NCBI GenBank assembly: GCA_949130495.1
Contig: OX422215.1
Location: 524,825,755 to 524,889,754 of the forward strand
Direction of reading: 5' to 3'
From: Sambucus nigra
Taxonomy: Eukaryota; Streptophyta; Magnoliopsida; Dipsacales; Adoxaceae
Length of the DNA: 64,000 bases
Part shown: positions 53,630-64,000 of the stretch, piece by piece
How the letters are laid out: each line of letters starts with the position of its first letter
Numbering within the stretch: the first letter of the stretch is position 1
The notes under the pieces: generated by a model
The model's input: the letters and a program-made list of their open reading frames with translations, nothing else
Database searches by the model: none
What the model was told of the DNA's origin: nothing
Program-made: the position numbers and the translations under genes

Positions 53630-54880
53630 ATGGTGAATGAAAATATAAACCGTATTCTTGCATTCGATAATGCTCAGCACGAGGAAGAATAAGATTTTAT
53701 TACACTTGCTATTGAGGTTCCTCAAGTCACTGTTGCCATGAGGAATGTTCATATAGGGCAAGCTTCCACGAGCTCTTTTTTAGGGACCAACCAAATGACT
53801 AATCTCATGGTCGAATTCATAGAGTTCCTCAGAAGTCAACAAGGAATGATGATGTTTAGTTCCATAATGGATCCAAGTTCCTTGTTACACCAATGACACA
53901 ACCTGCCATTCCTCTAATGAAAATGCCTGTTGCATCCAATCCAACTATATTCCTGTTATGATAATCTTCCTCCTGCTGTAATGCTAACCGTGGAAGGTCA
54001 AGTTGTCAATACCCTTTTACCTGTGGTCATTCCACTACAGGCCAAGATATTAGAAGCGGTTATTTCGCCTTCCTTGACTATTGAGGAGGTTAAAAGGGAG
54101 ATGATGAAGGTGTTGGCATCATTCTCATAAACATTTAGCGAAACGATATCTATTTACGATGATTTTCGTACTCCTTACCCAAAGGAGTACAATGATGAAC
54201 CTTATCCTAAAGGATATATTCCCCGAATCTTTCAAAAGTTTGATGAAAGAGGAGTTAACTCAAAGGATCATTTAAAGTGACTTGTTGAGCACTTATGTTC
54301 TAATTGCAATAACAAAAAGCTGCATTAAAGGGAGTTTTTAAAATCCTTTACTAAAAAATCTTACATATGGTACTCTCACTTATCCCTAAGGAGCATGGAT
54401 ATGTGAGAAGATATGCATGTGCAATTTACCAAAAATTATTTATGGAAGATGATGAGTTTACTCTGGATCAGCTTGCTTGAGAGAAACAATGTCCAAATGG
54501 GAAGTTGATGGCTTACATCAAGAGGTTTAGATAGAGATCTTTAGGCATACAAAAATCTGCAACAAAGAGCAAGCTCCTTCAAATTTGTGCAGAAGGATTA
54601 TTGTCGAAGTTCATTTGCCACTTGATAAATGAGACAAGAGAAGCACATTCAAAGCTTTCACGAGAGAGGCTCAAATATTTCACTATTCATTCGAATTTTC
54701 CTTGTCATGACCAGCGTCATGTGGAAAAAACTAGCTAGACAAGAGGTTAGAGGAGCTCAGTTTTCATAAGTTAATTATATTGGGGGAGGTGAGGAAGTAG
54801 ACAAAAATGAAAAGAAAAAGAATAACAAAAGGAAATTTGATCGCGAGGATCCAACTCCATTGCTTTGTAGTATTGAGAGG
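53630..54880 (+). pseudogene. gag: Gag relic of a second Tat-like Gypsy element
   Basis: ATG at 53630 (M-V-N-E-N-I-N-R-I). The conserved gag core lies at about 54180-54480 in shifting frames: Y-P-K-G-Y-I-P-R-I-F-Q-K-F-D, then F-L-K-S-F-T-x-K-S-Y-I-W-Y-S-H-L and M-W/*-E-D-M-H-V-Q-F, a layout shared with Tat Gag (Y-P-x-G-x-x-x-P-x-F, A-x-x-W-Y, W-E-x-x-x-x-x-F). It ends in a lysine-rich tail (E-K-K-K-N-N-K-R-K, about 54810-54840). Many stops and frameshifts; no single frame exceeds about 70 codons. Confidence 0.75.
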
Positions 54881-55399
54881 CAATGAGTCGCTATAACACC
54901 ATGTTGGGTGTTGGATTAGTTTTTCATCCTAGAAACTCTCCACCTTATGCCCCCCGGGCAAACATTCAAGATGAACCAAATTACTTCCAGAATCATTCAC
55001 GCATTGATCATCCCACGGTTTCATATTTTACCTTGAGGAAGATTATTAACAAGCATATGTCAGTATGGACTTTACGAATTCCTCAATGAAATGTTAATAA
55101 CAATCCATTGCCATCCCATAGGGCAAAAATGGGTTTTGCTTTTGATAATGAAGAAAAAGTTCAAAAGAGGGAAAAAGAGGATTTTCAAGAAATATGTGAT
55201 AGTTATTTGCAAGGAATAACTAATGTGGATTTTGCCAATGATGAACCAAGTGGTCGAAACAGTGAATAAACTTATTAGACATAAGAAAATGAGGTGGATC
55301 CAGGCTTGGAGTACCAAGTTATATCAAAGACACCAATGTTTTTTGGTTATTTGATCATGTTGGGATGCCACCATAAAGAAAGTTGAAAATTACTTAGGT

Positions 55400-56000
55400 T
55401 ATTTTGGACATAGCAAAGAAAAATGGTGTTCCTTTGTTAAGGTGGAGAAGACCCATGGCCAGGTTGATACGAAAGTTTATGTTTGAGTTCACTTTCTCAG
55501 ACTCAGATAGACCAATCAGGTTCCCTCATAATAGGCCTTTGTACCTGATGGCAGGCATTAATGGAATAAGTTTTTCTAGAGCTTTAGTGGATGGAGGTGC
55601 TTTGGTAAACATCATGCCTATTATTTCATTTTATGCTGCCAATCTCGCATAGACAAGGTTGGTTGCAATCCCTCTTTAATATCAGGTTATGATAACCAAA
55701 CTTTCAAGTCCATTTATTATTTGAATGTTGGAATAACTATGGGGAATCTCACATCACAAATTAAATTCCACATGATTGAGTCAGCTACATCATACCATTT
55801 GATAATTGGGAGGGTTTGGTTGAATAACCATGGTTTGGTTCCTTCAATATACCATCAATGTACAAAAGCCAATGTTAAAGGAACAAAGATTGTGATCTGA
55901 GCAACCAAAAAGCCATTTGCAAAGGAGGAATCACATTTGGTGGATGATTATTTTTATACCGAGTTAAACAAAGAAGAACGTATCCTCATAAGGATTATTA
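55400..56000 (+). pseudogene. Protease relic of the second Tat-like element
   Basis: Frame 55404-55652 carries A-L-V-D-G-G-A-L-V-N-I-M-P, the Tat form of the aspartic protease active site (V-D-x-G-S-x-x-N-I), here with Gly in place of Ser. About 55800 a H-L-I-I-G-R-V-W-L block gives the I-x-G-R-x-W-L motif, in another frame. The region between is frameshifted. Confidence 0.75.
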
Positions 56001-56689
56001 AAGGGGTGTGAGTGACCTCTATTAAGGATAGATTGGGACATGTGGGAGATCAAAAGGAAGAGTTAGAAAAATCTTTGCAATCTAAGCAAGAGAGGGAGGC
56101 TATTCCTAAAGCTCATTTTATTTCTCAACAACTTAGAGATAGAATGAAGCCAATAATAAACCCACTAGAATAAGAGGTGAAATGGAAGAGTGCGTTGAGT
56201 AGAGGTAATCGACCAACGATGGAGCAACTAGAAACTTCAAGAAAAGTAAGGCACCAATAATCTCAACACGATAAAAAATGGTGCTCAATGATGAAAGGGT
56301 GATTTATTGCCTTTGAAGTTGTGAGAGAGTAGCTGAGAAACCTAAGGAAGACCCAAATATGAAAACTTTTTGATTGATAATCAAGGACAATGTCTTATTA
56401 TTAATAACTCAAATATCCTGCAGTTTGTGGAAAAGGTTGATGATGATCTTAAATGTATGCAAGATCATCCTAAAATATAAGTTCAAGAGATATAGAAGGT
56501 TGAATTAGATGAGGATGGCGATGAACCAAGATTAATATTTATTTCAAAAAACCTGGAGGACTCGAAGAAGCTGGAGCTGATCATGCTCATTCGATAGTTC
56601 AAAGACATTTTTGTATGGAAATACACTGAGATACCGGAGCTAGACCAAGAAATGAGAAATACCGATCAAGCAGTTAACTAGAACGTACA

Positions 56690-57820
56690 AGCCTAAGTTG
56701 GATCTTAAAGTCAAGGCTGAGGTGGAACGATTGTTGGCAAATGGATTCATCAATCCAATTCAACATCCAATCTGGATTTCTAGTATTGTTCTAGTCGAGA
56801 AGAAAGATAAAATATAAATTCACATTTGTGTTAATTTTAGAGATCTTAATAGACCTTTTCCCAAAGATGAGTTCCCTCTACCTTCAATTGATATCTTGAT
56901 TAATTCAACTACTAGTCATGAGAAATATAGCTTCATGGATGGCTATGTTGGTTATAACCAAATCAAGATGGATCCAAATGATGCGGAGAAAATAACCTTT
57001 AGAACCTCTTTGGGCAATTTCATATACAATATAATGCCTTTTAGTCTAAAAAATGTGGGGGAAACTTACCAAAGGACAGTGATGGATATTTTTTATTACT
57101 TTTTTCATGACATTATGGAATTTTATTCAGATGATCTAGTTATTAAATCAAAGAATGAGGATTCTCACTTAGCTGACTTGAGAAGAATTTTCAATAGATG
57201 TAGGAAGTAGAAGCTAAATATGAACCCAATCAAGTGTGCCTTTGGTGTAACGAGTGGGAAATTTTTGGGTTTTGTGGTCCATCAACAAGGAGTGTAGATG
57301 GAACAATGCAAAAAAAAATCCATTCTTGATACTCCTTGTCTAAAAACCTAGAAAGAGCTTAATAGTTTCCTTGAAAAGATTTCTCACTTGAGCAAATTCT
57401 TTCTAGGTTTATATGAGATTACTCACCCATTGATGGAGCTCCTTCGGAAGACCATGAAGTTCAAATGGGAAGATATGCACCAGCTAGATTTTGACAAACT
57501 TAAGAGATTTCTCATTTCTCGGTAAATGATGATTCCACCTAAGGCTGGAGTACATTTTCTGCTACTACAAGGTCCATCGGTGCACTGCTAGTGCAATAGA
57601 TCGAGAGACAAGAGAGAAACATCTATTAATTGAGTAGAATTATCCATGGTCCTGAGGTAAGATATACAAGTATGGAAAGACAGTGTTTGGCCTTAGTCTC
57701 TATGGCTCAAAAACTTAGACACTATATGCTATCTTTTACTATTTATATAGTAACAAGATGTGATCCTATTAAGTTTTTACTAGCACGAAAAATCTTAACT
57801 GGGAGAACAACAATTTAGTT
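56690..57820 (+). pseudogene. Reverse transcriptase and RNase H relic of the second Tat-like element
   Basis: V-N-F-R-D-L-N-R (about 56830), S-F-M-D-G-Y-V-G-Y-N-Q-I, I-M-P-F-S-L-K-N-V-G-E-T-Y-Q-R (about 57030-57075) and Y-S-D-D at 57124-57135 (motif C; the family usually has Y-V-D-D). RNase H remnant: R-I-I-H-G-P-E-V-R-Y-T-S-M-E-R-Q-C-L-A-L (57630-57700). Stops are frequent downstream of motif C. Confidence 0.83.
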
Positions 57821-57899
57821 CCTCATTTATTCTGAGTATGATTTAAAGTGTGTGGTTCCTTGTGATATCAAGACTATGTAGATTTATTAGGTATCTTTC

Positions 57900-58330
57900 C
57901 TTTGGATTTATTTGAACCACCTCATGAATTTTTACCCGGTGATGATTTACAAGCCAATCTTTACGAGGCAGACCTGGAAGAATGGTCTATGGAATTTGAT
58001 GGTTCATCGGCTAAGGGCAAAGGAGGACCTAGAGTGATTTTGTTTAGAGGAAAGGAGGAAATTTCTCTATCTTTCAAATTAGACTTACTTTATTCAAACA
58101 ATGCAACAAAATATGAATCTTTAGTTTTAGGGTTACTTGAGGCCCTTCGAAAAGGTATCCGTTCACTCTGCATCAATGAAGATTCCAACTTGGTAGTCAA
58201 ACAATGAATGATGAATATGAATTGGATAACCTCAGTTTAGCCCCTTATTGAACAATCATACAAAGGTTGATCGACCATCTTTATGAGGTCAAAGTAGAGA
58301 GGCATCCAAGAAATATAAACCAACATACTG
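57900..58330 (+). pseudogene. Second RNase H (Tat type) of the second Tat-like element
   Basis: W-S-M-E-F-D-G-S-S (about 57982-58008), then A-T-K-Y-E-S-L-V-L-G-L (where A-E-Y-E-A is expected) and E-D-S-N-L-V-V-K-Q (58178-58203). This is the aRNH block specific to Tat elements, in one frame 57902-58207. A decayed tail (H-T-D-A-C-A-T-I-A, about 58323) matches the family's N-x-x-A-D-x-L-A. Confidence 0.78.
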
Positions 58331-58869
58331 ATGCTTGTGCTACAATTGCATAAAAGATGGCTATACAAGGTGAGTCTGCAATCGGGTGATCCATCGTAGG
58401 ACATATCCATAATTTGTGCTTAACCTCTTTTTTTATCGATGATGCCTCAAATTGGAGAGGAAGGATAAGAAAGCAGTTGAAGACAAGAGATGGTTCGACA
58501 AAACTTATTTAGTTGGAATAATTCTTTCTTATTTAGGGAAGTTTGTACTATAGAAATACTTAGGGATGGTTGGCCGGGTGCATTGGCCCAGAAGAAGCTC
58601 AAAACAGTTAAAGGAAACTCATAAAAACATCATGAGACCATCAACATTATCTATAAAAAAAAATTCAAAGAGAAGGATATTTTTGTCCTTTGATAAAGCA
58701 AGATGAAACTGTAGTACATAGAGAATGTTCTTAGTGTCCAACATTGTTTTAACCAGTCGAGTGCAATGTTTTGGAAGCTCAAATGGACTAGAGGAAGACT
58801 TACATTAATTTCATCAAAGATGGAGTTGTTCCAATAGAGAAAGCATATGCTATAACACTCAAAAGAAGA

Positions 58870-59990
58870 GCCCCAAGATTTTACTTACTGGAGGAGAAGC
58901 TTTATCAGCGAGGATATTTTAATAGACCTTTGAGAAGTAGAGCAAGTTCTCAAGTAAGTTCACAATCCAGCTCACATGGGAGGAGACAAATTGTATAACC
59001 AACTTATGATGCTTGGATATTATTAGCCAACAATAGAGAAAGTTTCAGCTGAGTTTGTTCGAAAATGTAAGGCTTGGTAGTTTCATAGTAACCTCATTCG
59101 ATCTCCATCAATTGATCTATGCTCCTTACCAACCCCATATCCTTTCCAAACTTGGACGTTTGACCTTGTGGGAACAACCAAACCTTCATCTAAGGGAAAA
59201 ATATGGATTATCGTGGCAATTGAATGCTTTTCAAAGTGTGTAGAGGCTGTACCTTTGAAAAGAGAAACAACAAGAGTGGTGGAACAATTCATTAGAGAAT
59301 ATATCATTTATCGATTTGGCATTCCTAATTTTATTCTTTAAGATAATGGAACTCCATTTATCAACAAAGAAGTAACAATGTTAACTGACAAATATTTCAT
59401 TATCCACGACTCCTCAATAGTGGCTCATCCTAAATGTAATGGTCAACCAGAAGCTACAAACAAAACTTTAGTCAAAATTTTGGCAAAGATGAATGAAGAC
59501 TTTTTTTGAGCATGGTATGACAAGTTGCCTATGGTACTTTGGGGTTATCGAACAACCAAGAGGAATCCAATATGTTATACATCTTTCTATTAAGTGTATG
59601 GAGCTGAAGCAATCCTTTAAATGGAATTAAGAGTACTATATGCCAAATATGCCTTGCGAAGAAATATGATTCCAAAGAGTAGGCATGCTCAACTAGAAAC
59701 ATTAGATGCAAACAAATACAATTCAAGGAAGAATTTTCAAGTCTACACAAAGCAATTCTCCAAATCTTATGAGAATCTAGTGAGACCAAGGAAGTTCGTG
59801 AAAGGAAATTTAGTCTTGAAATCTGTTGTTAATCACATTAGAGAACTTCTTTTGCCAAAGTTTTTAGCAAATTGGGAAGGACCATATGTTGTTAAAGAAG
59901 CACATGAATCATGTTATTACCTGCTCTAAAAAATTGAAGATGATAAACCTTTCAAAGTTAAGAACAAGTGGTTGAAAATTTATCATGTTT
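58870..59990 (+). pseudogene. Integrase relic of the second Tat-like element
   Basis: L-Y-Q-R-G-Y-F (about 58902) begins the zinc-binding part. The core reads G-x-x-K-G-K-I-W-I-I-V-A-I-E, K-C-V-E-A-V-P-L-K, Y-R-F-G-I-P-N-F-I-L, D-N-G-T-P-F-I-N-K-E and N-G-Q-P-E-A-T-N-K (catalytic Asp and Glu kept), then L-W-G-Y-R-T-T and V-Y-G-A-E-A. The C terminus, W-E-G-P-Y-V-V-K-E-A (59874-59903), is in the open frame 59621-59929. Frame changes near 59050-59160 and several stops. No LTR of this element is recognised in the window. Confidence 0.82.
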
Positions 59991-60017
59991 AGGAAAGGCA
60001 CTTATTATTTTCTTTTA

Positions 60018-61980
60018 CTATCTAGTACTTGAGCCGGTTGCTTTGGGGAGCAAGAACTCCTTTGATGCGTTTGAGCCGGTTGCAAATGAGTGGACCTTGC
60101 TACGGGAGCTGTCGCGTCATTGGTCTTCGAGGGTGGTGAACCCTGGTGGTTATGTAAGTAACTTGACCTTTGGCATTCTTCTCTTTTTGGTGATTTTTCC
60201 TTCCTTCTTGAATTTTTGACAAGGTTTCTTCTTTTGACAGTCTGATATCTCTTTGAAGAACATGCGTGGCCGTGGGACGACGGGGCTTACGGATGTCTGG
60301 GAGCATCTTCCACCTGTGGTGCGTTGGATCGTATCATCAGCAGGTTTTGGGAGGTTGGCATCTGCGCTGGATGAGACGCCTCATTCGACAGCGGTCTTAT
60401 GCGCTCTAGGGGAGAGATGGTGGGATACTACCCACACCTTCCATTTTGGCTTTGGGGAGATGACCGTGACTCCCATAGATGTCCAGCAGCTGCTGGGGAT
60501 GGATTGTGATGGGGAGTAGATAGAGGTGGATCGCTCTCTAAGGGTGAGGCCCGAGGCAGTGAGGGCGGCGCTCGGCGATGTGGGGAGGATAGTGTCTGGG
60601 GATTCCATATGAATGTCCTTGCTGAAGGATGTTTTGCTAAGTAGGGTGGTTGATGTAGAGGATGGGCTGCAGGTGAGGCAGATGGCCCGATTGTTCATTT
60701 TGCTGATGCTGGGAGGTTTCATGGTGGCGTCGAGTGGCGACTTTGGCGACCCTCTATTTTTCCTTGGATGCTTTCAGCCGGTGTTGCCAGTAAACTTTCA
60801 CTGGAGCCACGTATCTCCTTGAGTTATTCTTTAATTTTGCGCATTTTCCTTTCATGCATTCGCATTTTCCTTATGCGTCTCTTTTTGGTTGTGAATTCTT
60901 GTCTTTGGCAGACGTGGTTCTATGGTGATTGGGTGCAATACCCCGCTAATCGCTCTGAAGGATGATACCGTTGGGGACTTTTGTCGATTGTATCGATGGA
61001 GCAAGGCCAATCGGCAGTCGAAGGGATCCCTCTCTCTGGAGGCGGTGCGTCAGGTCTTGAATGGCCTGACCAGTGGCAGGGTAAGACTCTTTCCTTTTCA
61101 GTCTTGGTTTTTGGCATGTTCTGATTTTGTATTGACTTATGTCTGTCGGTGATTTTCAGGTGACCTTTTACCCTAGGGGGACAACCATTCAGGATACAGG
61201 GGCGACTAGGGTGAATGCACAGATGAGGCATTTTTTGGCGCATGAGTTCGGCCATTCTTGGTATCTGGGGGAGCGAGTGGTTTGGTAGATTGCTAAGGAG
61301 GAGGTGGTGGTACCACCTACGCAACCTCCTATGTCTATGAGGCGGGAGCGGCTGATGCCAAAGGATGCGAGGATCACGGCGATGATTGGCGAGTCCTACT
61401 TGTTGTATACTAATACGGTCGTGCCGTATGACTATATGGACTTTGTGACAAGCTAGTTGATGGCGCCCAGCATATATGATGCCATGCCTTTCCCTCCTGC
61501 GGGTTCGAGTCGGGCGATGGGGTCTTCCCACAGCGGCGGTGGTCCGTCAGCGTCTACGGCGGTGGCGACTTAAGAGGTTCCCTTTATGCGGTTGCACACC
61601 CCCTCATACAACATTCGATGGGCTGATGGAGGGATGGTGTCTATGTTGCACCGTCCTCATGCGATGGATCCGGAGGAGCTAGGTTTGACAGAGGAGGTTC
61701 TTCATCCTGCTGTATACCTTCTTGCTCTTTTTGGTTCCTTTTCTGTTTTGATCCATTTTTTTAATACTGATTTTTCCTTTTACTTGCAATAGGTTCGGGT
61801 GTTGACCACTTGGCTGAGGGACATCAGAGACTGGATATCTTCGGCGACTGCCCATATTCGGGATACGGTCCCGATTCCTTCTTGTTTGGTGCTATCTGCT
61901 TCGTTCGGGGAGGACTCTGGCTAGGGTAGAGGGGGTGCATCGTCTCGTCGTAGGGGAAAGAGAGCGCGTCGCAGGGGTGG
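60018..61980 (+). pseudogene. Plant mobile domain (PMD / MAIN-like) gene relic with introns
   Basis: Exons and introns are readable. Exon 60018-60153 is followed by a canonical 87-bp intron (60154-60240, GTAAGT...TTTTGACAG). The next exon encodes S-D-I-S-L-K-N-M, A-L-G-E-R-W-W-D-T-T-H-T-F-H-F, G-E-M-T-V-T-P-I-D-V-Q-Q-L-L-G (60420-60505), the signature of the aminotransferase-like plant mobile domain (PF10536). Further introns are 61081-61159 (79 bp) and 61712-61792 (81 bp), both GT-AG and phase 0. The join between exon 2 and the exon at about 60912 is unresolved. The last exon ends in a basic R-R-G-K-R-A-R-R-R cluster. Stops at about 60517, 60610, 61287, 61454, 61571 and 61921 disable it. PMD proteins of plants (MAIN, MAIL1) act in silencing, and PMD copies also travel in transposons. 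It follows the Tat integrase directly, without an obvious start codon. Confidence 0.75.
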
Positions 61981-62528
61981 AAGCTCTTAGAGAGAGGGGG
62001 AAAGGTAGGTGAGAGAGAGAGAATGTGGGTTCGGGTTGAATTCTGTTAGTTTTTTCTTTTCTTTTCTTTTCTTTTATTTCCTGCAAAGTTTGATGTAACA
62101 CAGAAGAATATATATATATATATATATATGTAATGCAAATGGAGTTTTTATTATCTTTTGTTAATGATGAATGAATGAATGCATACACATGCACTTTTTA
62201 CTTTGCTGCTGAGACCGTAAAAGAGATATTTTTGGGATTTTGAGGAAAGTTTTACGAAATTATATAGGGGTGGGAGGATTTTTGAAATTCTGTTGAGAAT
62301 ATCAATTTATTTTTATTGGGCTTCTGATTTTGATAAAAAAAGTAAAAGGAAAATTTCCAAAAATGGGGGGTTCCCGATCGGCAAGACCCTTGTCCTACCT
62401 ATCGGCAGTCAAGTCCAGTCCCATCAATTCAAAGCTTTTATTTGTGCCATCTTCAGCCTTTTGTAACTTGTGGGGTAGGATTCCCTCCAATTTCTGTAGA
62501 GGTTGCGTCTCTTGTGAGGGTTCTCAAG
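61981..62528. other. Intergenic DNA between PMD and DUF7745-like relics
   Basis: Contains a (CTTTT)n run (about 62056-62080), a TA microsatellite (62109-62129) and GAAT repeats (62169-62182). Toward the right it is upstream sequence of the next gene. No coding frame. Confidence 0.7.
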
Positions 62529-62537
62529 TATAAAAAG
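62529..62537 (+). promoter_or_regulatory. TATA box upstream of the DUF7745-like frame
   Basis: GTATAAAAAGGGG is a strong plant TATA box, 70 bp before the ATG at 62599, with a pyrimidine-rich CACACCTTCAC start region between. Confidence 0.65.
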
Positions 62538-62598
62538 GGGAAGGGTGGAGTGTTTCCATCACACCTTCACTTGTCTACTATTTCTTAGTCTCTGTAAG

Positions 62599-63873
62599 AT
62601 GGCTCTCCCTGGTAGCATTTAGTTTGCTAACTATCTTGAAGCCTTGGAAGCTATGTGCTCTTATAACGTCGACTACGATGCTTTCAACATGCGTAAATTC
62701 TCTTTGTGGCGCAATCGGTCCATTGAGTGGAACCTACTGATGGTGGTGATACAATTTTGGTACCCCGAAGACCATGTATTCCGTTTTGGGTTGGATGAAG
62801 TTTGTCCTACCTACGAGGATTTTTCTACCATGCTGGGGGTAAATCCCAGTGTAGCTGCGGTTTTACCCAAATTTTCCAATTCTCCCAGGGATTTGCTGGT
62901 TGGGCTTCTTCGCATTTCGCCTTCGACGACTAGATCACTGGTTATGGGAGGAATTATCTCCCTCCCGGCGTTGTTGCAGTTCGTACGTCTGCGGGAAGTA
63001 GGCGATGCTGGTTATGCTGGAGCCGTTGCTCTGGGCTTAGTATCAAAATTGTTGTTAGTGACTGGGGAACTGTGGGTGGATTCGCAACTTGCAGCCATTA
63101 CTTCATGGATGTCGTACCGTCGTAATCCTGCGGTGATGATACTGGATGAGACCTTGAATGGTTTGGATGCCTGGTGAGAAGGTCGTTCTAACTTCCTGCG
63201 GGGTAGCCCCGTGATGCTGTTCATGTGGTTGTCTAAAAGACTCTGCCTAGTGACTCTTTCAGCATATCCTTTGTCGGCTATACCCAACTTCTTTTCACTC
63301 CACTTCTTCAGCGTTGGCCTGGATATTGAGAGCTGACAGAATTGTCTTGTGGAGCATGGGGATTGGAATCTGTACTGGTCAGTGCCTTGGTGGGGACAGT
63401 TGCTGCCTGTTCTAGAGATAGGAGAATACCCGTATGTGTGTTTGGTTGGTCTCAGCCAAACCTCTTTCTATTTCCCTTGGCGACTTCTGCGCCAATTTGG
63501 CTAGGCACATGTCGTGCCACCTCAGACACTAAATTTATTTCTGGTATAGGATTTGATCGAGCATCTGCGCATGCGGCTTGGCTCCATGTGGGAGAATCGA
63601 CGTCCGTCGACCCGTCCTTCTCAGTCGGTTGGGAGAGTTTGGCATATCCCTGGGGATTATATGAAGTGGTTGTGAAGGAGAGTAGTTAGCAAGATGTTGG
63701 CAGTGGACACTGGACAAAGGTGGTTTGTTTCTTTTGACACCATGGAATGAGGTGTTGTGGTCTTTTCGAAGCTGGTTCGAGCTTATCGGTCCATGGAGTG
63801 TCTGCGATACTCTATTCAGGCAGGGGAAACTTGGGGACCCCAGGATATAGATGATGATGATGATGGAGCGTGA
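62599..63873 (+). pseudogene. DUF7745-like plant protein frame, 424 codons with seven internal stops
   Basis: From ATG 62599 (M-A-L-P-G-S-I) one frame runs to TGA 63871-63873 with no frameshift, broken only by TAG 62620, TGA 63175, TGA 63334, TAG 63502, TAG 63547, TGA 63673 and TGA 63748. The stretch 62644-63177 has the features of the plant DUF7745 family: L-W-R-N-x-S-I-E-W, V-I-Q-F-W-Y-P-E-D-H-V-F-R-F, E-V-C-P-T-Y-E-D-F and later G-S-P-V-M-L-F-M-W-L (63208-63237). The C terminus is acidic (poly-Asp, 63850-63864). The biochemical function of the family is unknown, and members often sit near transposons. Stops fit CAG, CGA or TGG decay. It is not an RT, integrase or known transposase. Confidence 0.65.
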
Positions 63874-64000
63874 TCCTCTGGTAGCTGTGGGTAGGATGGT
63901 TTACTTTGTAATGGGGAATAAATGTGGGGATTTTATTTTGGCTTTTTTAGGAAGGTGGGGGGAAGGGAGTTATCCGTTCCTTTATGTGATCTGTACCGTA
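63874..64000. other. 3' flank of the DUF7745-like frame
   Basis: G/T-rich sequence without a gene. GGGGAATAAATGTGG near 63915 contains an AATAAA polyadenylation-like signal about 40 bp after the stop codon. Confidence 0.4.

Overview
This window looks like eudicot nuclear DNA from a repeat-rich (pericentromeric or heterochromatic) region. I see no intact host gene. Almost every base that can be assigned belongs to transposable elements stacked inside one another. The evidence is LTR pairs with TG...CA ends, primer binding sites (TGGTATCAGAGC and TGGCGCCG types), polypurine tracts, target-site duplications, and degenerate Gag, protease, reverse transcriptase, RNase H and integrase motifs. All coordinates and comparisons were read by eye.

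Layout. 1-764: microsatellite and a broken transposase-like frame. 765-5103: a non-autonomous CACTA (En/Spm) element, most of which is about 20 tandem copies of a 169-bp unit. 6422-6880: relic of a FAR1/FRS-type zinc-finger gene, itself of transposase ancestry. 6900-38608: one L1-type LINE cut into three pieces (6900-7615, 19859-20664, 37030-38608). Its first interruption (7621-19853) is a Sirevirus-like Copia derivative with three LTRs; the third LTR is split by a minus-strand LARD-like element (13598-19454) with a TGGCGCCG primer site. Its second interruption (20665-37029) is a minus-strand non-autonomous element with about 2.85-kb LTRs, which itself contains a nearly full-length plus-strand Tekay/Del chromovirus (25581-34004) with a perfect GTGAC target-site duplication.

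38609-51756: a Ty3/Gypsy element of the Tat lineage (two RNase H domains). Behind pol it carries a solo LTR of another family (44991-46771) and a long antisense gene relic (50810 down to 47463) with its own TATA box, resembling the gypsy-type 'Transposase_28' (PF04195) family. 53630-59990: a second, badly decayed Tat-like gag-pol. 60018-61980: an intron-containing relic of a plant mobile domain (PMD) gene. 62529-63873: a TATA box followed by one 424-codon frame resembling the plant DUF7745 family, closed only by TAG/TGA stops.

Four things deserve most attention. (1) An identical 10-bp palindrome, CGTTCGAACG, recurs in LTRs of different superfamilies, with close variants in a third family. (2) The antisense gene in the Tat element has its own promoter and apparent introns. 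(3) PMD and DUF7745 gene relics lie directly behind a Tat pol. (4) The chromovirus and the non-autonomous element it sits in share cis signals, suggesting a driver/passenger pair. Coding decay is dominated by TAG/TGA stops and CpG transitions, as expected of long-methylated DNA.
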